This document shows, piece after piece, positions 49,940-60,200 of a stretch of DNA of 64,000 nt (position 1 is the first letter of the stretch; every line of letters starts with the position of its first letter). The stretch covers positions 62,001 to 126,000 of the forward strand of contig NZ_QUAB01000045.1 of the NCBI RefSeq assembly GCF_003387575.1. Direction: 5' to 3'. This DNA comes from Microbacterium bovistercoris (lineage in GTDB: Bacteria > Actinomycetota > Actinomycetes > Actinomycetales > Microbacteriaceae). The position numbers and the translations under genes are program-made. The notes under the pieces are model-generated. The model was not told the DNA's origin. It searched no databases and saw only the letters and a list, made by a program, of their open reading frames with translations.

Positions 49940-51805
49940 CGCGACCTGCGCAGAGGGCACCGTGCCGAGTTCGCTGCCCTTCGGCGGGCGCAGTGCCCGC
50001 AGAGCGTAGAGGATGGTCGCGAGGTCCACAGCCTCTTGGATCAGCGCGCCGGCGACGGCGGGGATCACGCCGGTCGTCGCCACCAGCATGAGGCCGATGC
50101 TCAGCACGATCCCGATCACGATGGCCGTGGTCGCGACCGCAAGGGTGTGACGGCCGATCCGGATGGCGTCGACGAGGCGGGACAGCGAGTCGGCGACGAT
50201 CACCGCATCCGCTGCCTCGCCCGCCGCGGTCGCGCCCTTCGCTCCCATCGCTACGCCGATGTCTGCGGCGGCGAGGACAGGGGCGTCGTTGACCCCGTCG
50301 CCGACCATCAGCATCGGGCGCGGCGCCATCTCACTCGCCAGCCGCACCTTGTCGGCGGGAAGCAGCTCGGCATGCACCTCCGTCACGCCGATCGCGGCCG
50401 CCACCGACTCGGCGGTGGGGCGCGCGTCGCCGGTCAGCATCGCGATGCGCTCCACACCGTGCTCCCTCATCCAGCCGACGACGGCGCCGGATTCGGAGCG
50501 CAGCTCGTCGGCGAGGATCAGCGCCCCGGCATACCGGCCGTCGATCGCGACGTACGCGGCGGCCTCGCCCGAACGCAGCTCCTCCCGGACGAAGTCGGGC
50601 GTGAGCGCGTCGATGTACGCCGGTTTGCCGACGACGACGGTGCGCCCTTCGATCACGGCCGTGACGCCGTTCGTGGCGGCCTCCGCCGCATGCGACGCGG
50701 GGAGCAGGGTCAGGCCTCGCTCCTCCGCCGCCGCGCGGATGCCGTCGGCGAGAGCATGGGTCGAGTACTGCTCTGCGGACGCGGCGTCCCGCAGCACGTC
50801 GGCCTCCTCGAAGCCGGACGCGGCGCGGACGTCGATCAATGCCGGGCGCCCGCGAGTCAGCGTGCCGGTCTTGTCGAACGCCGCCGACCGGATCCGGCCG
50901 AACTGCTCCAGCACCGCCCCTCCCTTGACGATCACCCCGCGTCTCGAAGTCTGCGAGAGCCCGCCGAGGAACGCCACCGGCGCCGCGATCAGCAGGGGGC
51001 AGGGTGTCGCCAGCACGAGCACCTCCGCGAAGCGGGCTGCATCCCCTGCGATCGCCCAGGCGGCCCCGGCGATCACCAACGACACGATCGTGAAGGGAAC
51101 GGCGTAACGATCGGCGAGCCGCACCATGGGCGCCTTGGCATCCTCCGCCGCGGCGACGAGCTTCACGATCTGCTGGTACTGGCTCTGCTCCGCCGGGCGC
51201 AGCACGCGCAGCCGCACCGCGTCGTCTCCGTTCACCGACCCGGACATCACCTCGTCGCCGGCGCTCTTCGTCACCGGAAGACTCTCGCCGGTCAAGGAGG
51301 ACTCATCGAACTCCGCCACATCGTCCAGCAGAGCGGCATCCGTCGGCACGATCTCGGACGGCCGGACCAGCAGCAGGTCGCCTTCACCGACCTGTTCGAC
51401 CGGGACTTCCCGCAGCGAGCCGTCGGCGTCAAGCAGGTGTGCGCGCTGCGGCGAGCGCTCCAGCAGCGCGTTCAGGTCCCGGCGCGCACGGTACGACGCG
51501 AAGTCCTCGAGCGCCTCACCACCGGAGAGCATCAGCACCACGATGAGCGAGGCCACGTACTCCCCCACGGCGAGCGTGGCCCCCATCGCGACCACTGCCA
51601 GGATGTCGAGCCCGAACTGTCCCTTGAGCAGCGAACGGACCATGCCGACGATCGTCCAGAGCATGAACGCCGCCACGAACACCGTGGCGATGACCTGGGC
51701 TGCGAATGCGAAGCCGGCCGTGTGCAGAGCGAGCACGCCGATTCCGACCAGCACGGTGAGCGGGACGACCGGATAGCGCTTCAGGAAACGGAGGGCGGTG
51801 GTCAT
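49919..51805 (-). CDS. Heavy-metal translocating P1B-type ATPase
   Basis: A 628-residue metal pump with eight predicted membrane helices, the phosphorylation motif FDKTGTLTRG, the actuator SLTGESLPV and the hinge MLMVGDGVNDAPVL. The transmembrane ion-site motif is ATPCPLLIAAP (TPC), not the CPC of copper and zinc pumps, so the metal is uncertain. There is no N-terminal HMA domain. The N-terminus is hydrophobic almost at once (RYPVVPLTVLVGIGVLALHT). The start is ATG 51805. Confidence 0.92.
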   Translation of the reverse strand: MTTALRFLKRYPVVPLTVLVGIGVLALHTAGFAFAAQVIATVFVAAFMLWTIVGMVRSLLKGQFGLDILAVVAMGATLAVGEYVASLIVVLMLSGGEALEDFASYRARRDLNALLERSPQRAHLLDADGSLREVPVEQVGEGDLLLVRPSEIVPTDAALLDDVAEFDESSLTGESLPVTKSAGDEVMSGSVNGDDAVRLRVLRPAEQSQYQQIVKLVAAAEDAKAPMVRLADRYAVPFTIVSLVIAGAAWAIAGDAARFAEVLVLATPCPLLIAAPVAFLGGLSQTSRRGVIVKGGAVLEQFGRIRSAAFDKTGTLTRGRPALIDVRAASGFEEADVLRDAASAEQYSTHALADGIRAAAEERGLTLLPASHAAEAATNGVTAVIEGRTVVVGKPAYIDALTPDFVREELRSGEAAAYVAIDGRYAGALILADELRSESGAVVGWMREHGVERIAMLTGDARPTAESVAAAIGVTEVHAELLPADKVRLASEMAPRPMLMVGDGVNDAPVLAAADIGVAMGAKGATAAGEAADAVIVADSLSRLVDAIRIGRHTLAVATTAIVIGIVLSIGLMLVATTGVIPAVAGALIQEAVDLATILYALRALRPPKGSELGTVPSAQVASVMRSG

Positions 51806-51882
51806 GCCCCTATTCTCATGCGGGAGCCGCTCCGCGTGGTTTCATGGACTCGAGGGCCGTCCCCCTCTGTAGGGAGCCCCTC

Positions 51883-54126
51883 ATGCCCAGCACGACACCG
51901 GATGCCGGATCGGATCAGCGCCGCAGGCGCGCCCCCCACAGCAGGGTGCCGGCGTGGTTGCGCATCGTCATCCCCGCGCTGCTCATTCTGATCTGGCTCG
52001 TCGCCGCCGGTGTCGGCGGCCCGTACTTCGGACGCGTGAGCGAGGTCTCGTCCAACGAGCAGTCCGCGTATCTGCCGTCCTCCGCGGAGGCGACCGAGGT
52101 GCAGTCGATGCTGAGCGGGTTCCGCGACTCCGACGCCATCCCGGCCGTCGTCGTGGTGTCCGCCGCTGATGTGCTGTCCGACGACGATCTGGAGCGGATG
52201 TCGGACGCGGTCGCCGCGCTCCCCGACGACGTCGACGGCGTGGGCGCGGACGTCTCGCCGCTGATCCCCTCCGAGGACGGCGAGGCCGCACAGGCGTTCG
52301 TGCCCATCACTGCCGAGAGCGGAGAGCTGCGGGCGGCCGTCGCCGACGTCGACACGGCGCTGCGCGATGCGGCACCCGACGGCGTCCAGGTGCACATCAC
52401 CGGGCCCGCCGGCTTCACCGCGGATCTCGTGAACGGGTTCACGGGCATCGACGGTCTGCTGCTGGGCGTCGCGCTGCTCGCGGTGTTCATCATCCTCATC
52501 GTCGTGTACCGGTCCTTCCTCCTGCCGGTCGCGGTACTCACCACGAGCGTCTTCGCCCTCACTGCGGCGCTGCTGACGGTGTGGTGGCTGGCGAAGGCGG
52601 GGCTCCTGCTGCTGAGCGGTCAGACCCAGGGCATCCTGTTCATCCTCGTGATCGGCGCGGCGACGGACTACTCCCTGCTCTTCGTCTCGCGATTCCGGGA
52701 GCAGCTGCGGGTGAACACCGACACCTGGGTCGCCGCGATGCGGGCCATCCGCGGGTCGGTGGAGCCGATCGTGGCGTCCGGCTGCACGGTGATCGCGGGT
52801 CTCCTCTGCCTGCTGCTCAGCGATCTCAAATCGAACAGCGCACTCGGACCGGTCGCCTCCATCGGCATCGTGTTCGCGATGCTCGCGTCGCTGTCACTGC
52901 TGCCCGCCATCCTCTTCCTGTTCGGACGCGCCTCGTTCTGGCCGCGTCGTCCGGTCTACGAGCCGGAGGTCGTCGAGGCCGAGGACGGCATGCCCTCCCG
53001 CGGCCCGTGGGCGTGGCTGGCCGGGTGCATCCGTCGCCGCCACCGCCCGATCTGGATCATCACGGCACTCGTCCTCGCCGTCGGCGTGCTCGGTGCGACG
53101 CAGCTCAACGCCTCGGGGGTGCCGCAGTCCGACCTGGTGCTCGGCACCTCGGAGGCACGGGAGGGGCAGCAGATCCTCGGCGAGCACTTCCCCGCCGGCT
53201 CGGGCAGCCCTGCCTCTGTGATCGTGCCCGAGGCCGAACTGCAGGACGCCGCCGATGTGCTGCTCGCCGAGGACGGCGTGGAGGGCGTGAGCGTGGTGTC
53301 CGCCGACAGCCCGAGCGGCAGCGCAGAGGTGACCTCCGACGGGATCACCGCGTTCGGCCCTCCGGGCACCCCGACGCCGGAGCCGACGGTGTCGGACGGC
53401 GACGTGCTGCTGCAGGCCACGCTGTCGGACGCCGCCGATTCGGCTGCCGCCGAGCAGACCGTCCGCAGCATCCGCAGCGCCCTGCATGAGACGGTGCCCG
53501 GCGCGCTCGTCGGCGGGGTGACGGCCACGGCGGTCGACACGAACGACGCGTCGATCCACGACCGCACGCTGATCATCCCGCTCGTGCTCGTCGTCATCCT
53601 CGTGATCCTGATGATCCTGCTGCGCGCGGTCGTCGCGCCGATCCTGCTGGTGCTCACCACGGTGCTGTCGTTCGGCACCGCCCTCGGCGTCGCGGCGTTG
53701 TTCTTCAACCACGTGTTCGACTTCCCCGGCGCGGACCCGGCGGTCCCGCTGTACAGCTTCGTGTTCCTCGTCGCGCTGGGGATCGACTACAACATCTTCC
53801 TCATGACGCGGGTGCGGGAGGAGTCCCTCGAGCGCGGAACACGGTCGGGCATCCTGCGGGGCCTCGTGATCACCGGTGGTGTGATCACGTCGGCGGGGCT
53901 GGTGCTGGCGGCGACCTTCGCCGCGCTCGGCGTCATCCCCATCCTGTTCCTCGTGCAGATCGCGTTCATCGTGGCGTTCGGCGTGCTGCTGGACACGTTC
54001 GTCGTGCGCTCGCTGCTGGTTCCGGCGCTGAGCTACGACATCGGACGAGCGATCTGGTGGCCGTCGAAGCTGTCGCGACGGCCCGCCGAATCCGACGCAC
54101 AGGAGTCACACGCGCCTCACCCGTAA
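51883..54126 (+). CDS. MMPL family transporter
   Basis: A 747-residue RND-type MMPL protein with about 12 helices arranged as two repeats, each with a large outside domain after the first helix (residues about 50-190 and 410-560). The proton-relay-type segments are GAATDYSLLFVSRFREQL and ALGIDYNIFLMTRVREESLE. Mycobacterial relatives export lipids or siderophores; the substrate here is unknown. AGGGAG lies 7 nt before ATG 51883. The surface-protein gene starts 76 nt downstream. Confidence 0.93.
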   Translation: MPSTTPDAGSDQRRRRAPHSRVPAWLRIVIPALLILIWLVAAGVGGPYFGRVSEVSSNEQSAYLPSSAEATEVQSMLSGFRDSDAIPAVVVVSAADVLSDDDLERMSDAVAALPDDVDGVGADVSPLIPSEDGEAAQAFVPITAESGELRAAVADVDTALRDAAPDGVQVHITGPAGFTADLVNGFTGIDGLLLGVALLAVFIILIVVYRSFLLPVAVLTTSVFALTAALLTVWWLAKAGLLLLSGQTQGILFILVIGAATDYSLLFVSRFREQLRVNTDTWVAAMRAIRGSVEPIVASGCTVIAGLLCLLLSDLKSNSALGPVASIGIVFAMLASLSLLPAILFLFGRASFWPRRPVYEPEVVEAEDGMPSRGPWAWLAGCIRRRHRPIWIITALVLAVGVLGATQLNASGVPQSDLVLGTSEAREGQQILGEHFPAGSGSPASVIVPEAELQDAADVLLAEDGVEGVSVVSADSPSGSAEVTSDGITAFGPPGTPTPEPTVSDGDVLLQATLSDAADSAAAEQTVRSIRSALHETVPGALVGGVTATAVDTNDASIHDRTLIIPLVLVVILVILMILLRAVVAPILLVLTTVLSFGTALGVAALFFNHVFDFPGADPAVPLYSFVFLVALGIDYNIFLMTRVREESLERGTRSGILRGLVITGGVITSAGLVLAATFAALGVIPILFLVQIAFIVAFGVLLDTFVVRSLLVPALSYDIGRAIWWPSKLSRRPAESDAQESHAPHP

Positions 54127-54202
54127 CGGAGTATGCCCTGGCGAAACCCTATGAATCGCCCCTAAGGTGGCGAACGTCACCATTCGCCAGGGGGTCCGGC
54201 CG

Positions 54203-57200
54203 ATGAAACGTCAGAACCGAGTACTCGCAGGTCTCACCGCGCTGCTCTTCGCCGCCGCGTCGGTCTTCGTCGCCGCGGTCCCCGCTGCGGCAGCGGACAC
54301 GGCGCAGTACGGCATCCAGAAGTCGGTGGTCGAGCCCGGGCCGTTCGGACCGGGCGACACGATCACCTATCAGATCGTCGTCAACTGCTCGTCGACCAAC
54401 GAGGGCGGATGCGACGACACGGTGCTGAGCGACTCCCTCCCCGAGCCGCTGATGTTCAACCCCGCGATCACCCCGGCGGTGACGGTGCAGCTCAATGCGC
54501 CGGCAGGCCAGCCGATCGGCGAGTACGACCGCGTCATCGACACCGACGGCAACAGCTTCACCGTCACCCCCGCCACCGACCTGGACGCGACCCCCAAGGT
54601 CTGGGCCGGCGGCAACAGCATGACGGTGACCGTCAACGCCATCGTGAAGCCCGACACCGACGGCACCTGGGACGGCCAGACCGTCACGAACACCGCCGGC
54701 GTCGACGGCAGCAACGCCCCGGTCGCGAACTCCAGCGCAGATGTCACCCTCGACGTCGAGACCACTCTCGCACCGAGCATCAAGAAGGATGTCTCCCCCA
54801 CCGGAACGCTCCCGGCCGTACCAGGGCAGGCGATCGACTGGACCGTGACACCCGGAAACGGGTCCAACCAGAACGTCGACACGATCGTCGTGCAGGACCC
54901 GGTGTCACCGCCGGGCACGTTCGGCGGCTATCTCGACGTGACCGGCTACGACATCACCCCGCCCGAGGGCACCACCGGCACCACCACCGAGTACTGGGTC
55001 AACGGGTCCTGGACGACGACCGAACCCGATCCGATCTCGGACGCCCAGGGCATCCGAGTGACGTTCACCGGAACGTTCGCCCCCGGTGCGACCGGCACAC
55101 TCGTCGTGCACACGGAGACGAACGACTCCGTGACCGGCATCCCCGATCAGTCGCAGCAGACGGTCACCAACGACGCCTCCACCACGGTGTCGAAGGGCGA
55201 CGACACCAGTGACCCCGTCACCGACGACGCGAGCATCGTGCTCGCGCAGCGCAAGCCGGATGTGTCGATCGAGAAGACCTTCGCCGACAACACCCTGGTC
55301 AGCGGGCAGAGCACCACCGCGAACATCAAGGCCACCGTCGGCGAGCAGAACGTGCAGACGCTGACCATCACCGAGCCCACCGCCGGCACTCCGACGTTCA
55401 CCGAACAGGGGCTCAGCTTCGACGGGTTCGGCGACGGCGTCCAGTGGCCGGTGGCCGCCACGGCAGCGGAGATCACCTACACCTATTCCGACTGTCCGGA
55501 CAGCACGGCGTCCACCACGACGAAGAACACCCTCCCCGCTGCCGAGGACGGCTGCACGGTCGAGGGCTTCACGGTCGTGTTCTCCGCCGAGGGTGACGAC
55601 ATCGTCTCCGGTGCCTACGCCGCCCTCCCCCTGAACGTCACCGCGCTGCCGACCGAGGCGGCCGTCTCCAGCACGAACGCGGTCGACACCGAGGTCGAGA
55701 ACACTCAGGGCCAGACCGGCGTCGACGACGCATCGGCCCCGTTCACCATCGAGCCGCTGACGCTCGACACCAGCGTCACCAAGGAGATCACGCCCGAAAC
55801 CATCTGGGGCGTGCCCGGCACCGACGCGAACATGACGCTCACCGGCAACGTCACTCCCGAGTCGACCGCCGGCTCTGAGAAGCTCGTCATCTCCGACCCG
55901 GTCGATCCGACCCAGGATTCCGAGTTCTGGGACAACTTCACCGCGACCGAGATCGACAACACGGACATCCCCCAGTGCACGACGCTGACCGTGCGGTACT
56001 GGCCGAAGTCGACCGACGGCCCCTGGACCGACTTCCCGGGCGCGACCGAGGTGCCCGGGCCCGAGCAGCTCTGGTCCTATCAGATCCCCGCCGATCTGCA
56101 GGACGACATCGGCGGCATCCAGTTCGAGTACCTCCCTGCCGCCGGAGACGGATGCCCGGCGCTTCTGCCGCCCGGATTCACCGTGGTGACGCACATCGAC
56201 GTGTCGGTGACGCAGCCGCAGGACACCGAGGTCACTTACGAGAACGACGCGCAGTCGCTCGTCGACAATCCGGATGCCGGCGGTGAGAAGACCGACACCG
56301 CGACCGACGACATCCACCTGTTGCCGCTCGACGGCGACGGCGACGGAGCGGACCTCCTCGACAAGGAGTGGACCCCGGACGACGACGTTCCGGCGCTCTC
56401 CGGCGAGACCCGCACGGCGCGGCTGTGGTGGTCGACGGACGGCCTGAACATCACCGAGATGACGCTCACCGACATCTCCGAGACCGAGGACCCGACCGCC
56501 ACGGCAGACAGCGTCTACGACGCGTTCGACCTGGTGCGTATCGATCCGATCACCGCCGACACCGATCCGCTGATCGTGAACGACGTGATCACCGAGGTGT
56601 CGCTCTACCTCGACGGACAGGGCTGGACGGACATCACCGCGCAGGCCTGCGCGAACGGATGCGACGGCCAGTTCGGCGGCTACACGCTGACGGACGATCA
56701 GAGCGCCGACGCGCTCGCCGTGCGCGTCGTGCTGACCGAGAGGACGCCCGGCGCGGGCGTCGGCTCCTCGTACGACCGCCGGCCGTTCGATCTCGACTTC
56801 CGCGTGCGCGACACCCTGCGCAGCGACCCGTCACAGGCTGTACTGGGCGACCTGCACCCGTACGGCTACAACACCGGCGAGCCGGGTCTGGTCGACAACA
56901 CCGCCAGTGCGCGGGGCATCAACGAGTCGACCGGTGTCGACAGCACGGATGTCGCGAACGACACCATCCTCATCGTCGACGAGCCGATCAACGCCGACAT
57001 GACGAAGTCGTTCGACCAGGATCAGCTGGGACTTCCCGACCCCGCCCTCGACATCGATCCGTCCGACTACCCGCTGATCAGCGCCACCATCACCGCGACG
57101 AACACCTCCGCAGCGCGCGTGTCGGGAATGGTGATCGACGAGCCCACCGACGGCGAAGCCCTGCCCGACACGGTGTTCGACACGCTGAACCTGTACGACA

Positions 57201-60200
57201 TCGACGCGATCCAGTTGCCGAACGGCATCAGCGAGGCGGAGACCACGGTCACCCTGTCGCGGAGCGGAACCGCGACGGACTACTCCTATGCGGACGCGCT
57301 CGCGCTGACGCCCGGCGATCTGGCCGACGTCACCGCCGTTCAGATCGCGTTCCGCTCCGATGACGGCAGCGCCGTGATCCCGACCAACGGCACCGGCGGC
57401 GTCACGTTCACCTGGCAGCTGCGGGAGACGCTGCGCTCGGATCCCGCCACTCCGGTGACGGTGACCCCCGCCGGCGACACCATCGTCAACGACGCCCACG
57501 CCCAGCTCGAGAGCGCCGTGCTCGAGGACTGCGCCGACGATCAGTGCGGCACGGGAGCCGCGGATGCCAGTGACGAGTTCATCATCGTCGCGGCGAGCTA
57601 CGACATCACCACCACGAAGTCGATCGACCCGGCATCCGTGTACGAGGACGAGTCGAAGGACTACACGACGCAGCTCGGCGGGCGCCCGAACGGCACCGCC
57701 CGCACCACGCTGTTCACGCTGACCGACACCACGCCGACGTTCTGGAACACGATGGACTTCACCGGTGCGCAGATCGTCGTGCCCGCCCCGGTGAACCAGG
57801 TGGCGATGGATGTGCTCAGCACCGGCGTGACCTACGTCGACGTCGCGGGCACCCTCACGGCGCTGTGCAACGGTCTGCCGCTGACCGACACCTCACCCTG
57901 CTGGGTGCAGGGCGCCTGGGTGGATGCCGCGGCCGGCGACACCGTCGTGTTCGATCTGCCCGCCGGTGTCAGCGACCCGACCACGGTGGTCGGCGTGCGG
58001 TTCCGCGCCCAGGAGGTCGACGGCGACGGGAACGTGCTCCAGTGGGAGCGCCCGTACAACCCGCAGCTGACGTACTCGGTCACGACCGAGCGCCGCGACA
58101 CGCTGCGCAGCGACCCGGACACGCTGGTCTCGACCACGCGGCCCGACCTCGAGCCGAACCCCGGCGAGACCGACCTCGGCGTGATCAGCGACGACGTGCA
58201 GTCGTACAGCGAAGCGCAGTTCGGCCAGCAGAAGTTCACCGAGGACGGCGAGGCGGCCGACGACACCGTGGTGCTGCACCGTCCGAACGCGGTGAAGATC
58301 ACCAAGACCCGCGGCTCGTCCACCCTGATCAGTCCGACGGGCACGATCCCCTACGTCGTGACGGTCACCAACACCGGGCAGTGGGACATGACCGGCTTCC
58401 ACCTGGTCGACCAGGTGCAGACGGACGCTGAGGGGTCGCTGTTGGTCGAACCCGACCCGACGGCGTACACGTTCACGCTGACCGGCGACGGAGCGCCCTC
58501 CGGCGATCCCGGTTTCAGCGCGTCGCTGAACGAGCAGACCGGTGAGTTGACCATCGACGGGCCCGACGACTTCGTGTTCATGCACGGCTGGACCCTGACG
58601 ATGAACGCGCCGCTGAAGTTCCGCGACGACGTCACCCCTGACACCGTCGTGACCAACGAGGCCACCGTGACCTCCGACCGGCTCTTCGAGACCTGCGAAG
58701 GCACCACCGTCGTGGACGGCAAGGACCTCACGCCGAAGCCCGTCGAGAACACCCCGCCAGGGGTCGACGACTGCTCGGCCGACACGTCGATCGCCCCCCT
58801 CGCCAACGCGACGATCGCGGCGAAGAAGTACGTCAAGGGCAACGACGGCGGTGACCCGGCCGTGGCCGGCGACGACGACCTCGGCGTCCTGAACGTGACC
58901 GGCGACGCCGCGGCCTGCGATGCGAGCCAGGGCGGCGTCACGAACGACGGCTTCTACTCCTACCCCTGCGCGCCGGTGATCCGCCCGGGTGGTATCGAGA
59001 CCTGGCGTCTCGACTTCACGAACACCGGCAACACCGCCGCCAAGGTGGTCGCAGCAGTGGACACTCTGCCCTCGGTCGACGACCAGGGCGTGATCGTCCC
59101 CGGAGACCGCGGGTCGCAGTACGGCGTGACCCTCACCGGCAGTCTGAAGGCGAACTTCGACGAGCTCGCCGACAGCGTGGACTCGGACACCGGCATCTAC
59201 CTGTCTCTCGTGCAGCTGAGCCAGGCGTGCAACACGAACGCCATCAAGGTGTACACCGAGGGTGCGACGCCCGACCCCGGCTGCGCGTTCGATTGGGTGA
59301 AGGCCGATGCCAGCACTCCGCCGGAGGTGCTCAGGGCCGCGCGCAGCGTGATGCTGGTGCTGGAGTATCAGAACCCGACGGGCGCTTCACCCGCGCCGGG
59401 TCTGCGACCGGGTGAGACGCTGCGAGTCGAGTTCGACACCCAGACCCCGTACCAGCTGCCCGCCGAGTCGGCGGTCGCGAACGGCCTGCCCGTCGCCTAC
59501 AACTCGTTCGCCACAGCATCACGCTCCAACTCGACCGTCACCCAGCCGGAGCGCCCCTCGCTCGTCGTGGAGCCGCAGAAGGTCGGCGTGGCCACCGCCA
59601 CCGGTCAGCTCCTCCTGTCGAAGGCGGTGGACGCCCCGGACTTCTCCACCGACGTGACCCTGCCCGACAGCTATCCGATGCTCGTCACGTGCACCTCGGG
59701 CGGCGAAGACGTCACCCTGCTGCACGCCGACGGTTCGGATGCCAGCAGGCCGACCCTCGACGCGGACGGCACCGTCCTCGTCTACGACAACACCACGGGC
59801 CCGGTCAACCTGCCGCTGTTCTCCACCTGCACCATCGTGGAGGACCCGGAGATCCCCGGCGTGGTCGTGACCGTCGACCCGGAGGACGGCGTGACAGCGG
59901 AGCGCGATCTCGCCGAGGACGACGCGGTGTGGGATCCGTACACCGGCGACGTCGAACAGGCGTCCATCCAGGTCTCCAACGTCTACCGTGCCGGCGGCTT
60001 CACCGTCGAGAAGGCCGTGGACGACGGCGGCGCCGAGAACCAGGACGGCGAGGCGATCGTCTACGACCGCACTTACGCGTTCGAGGCCACTTGCACCTAT
60101 CTGGATCAGGAGGTCGTCCCCGAGGCCGACCGCACGTTCACGCTCGACGACGGCGAGAGCAAGACGTTCTCCGACATCGCCGCCGGTGCGGACTGCACCG

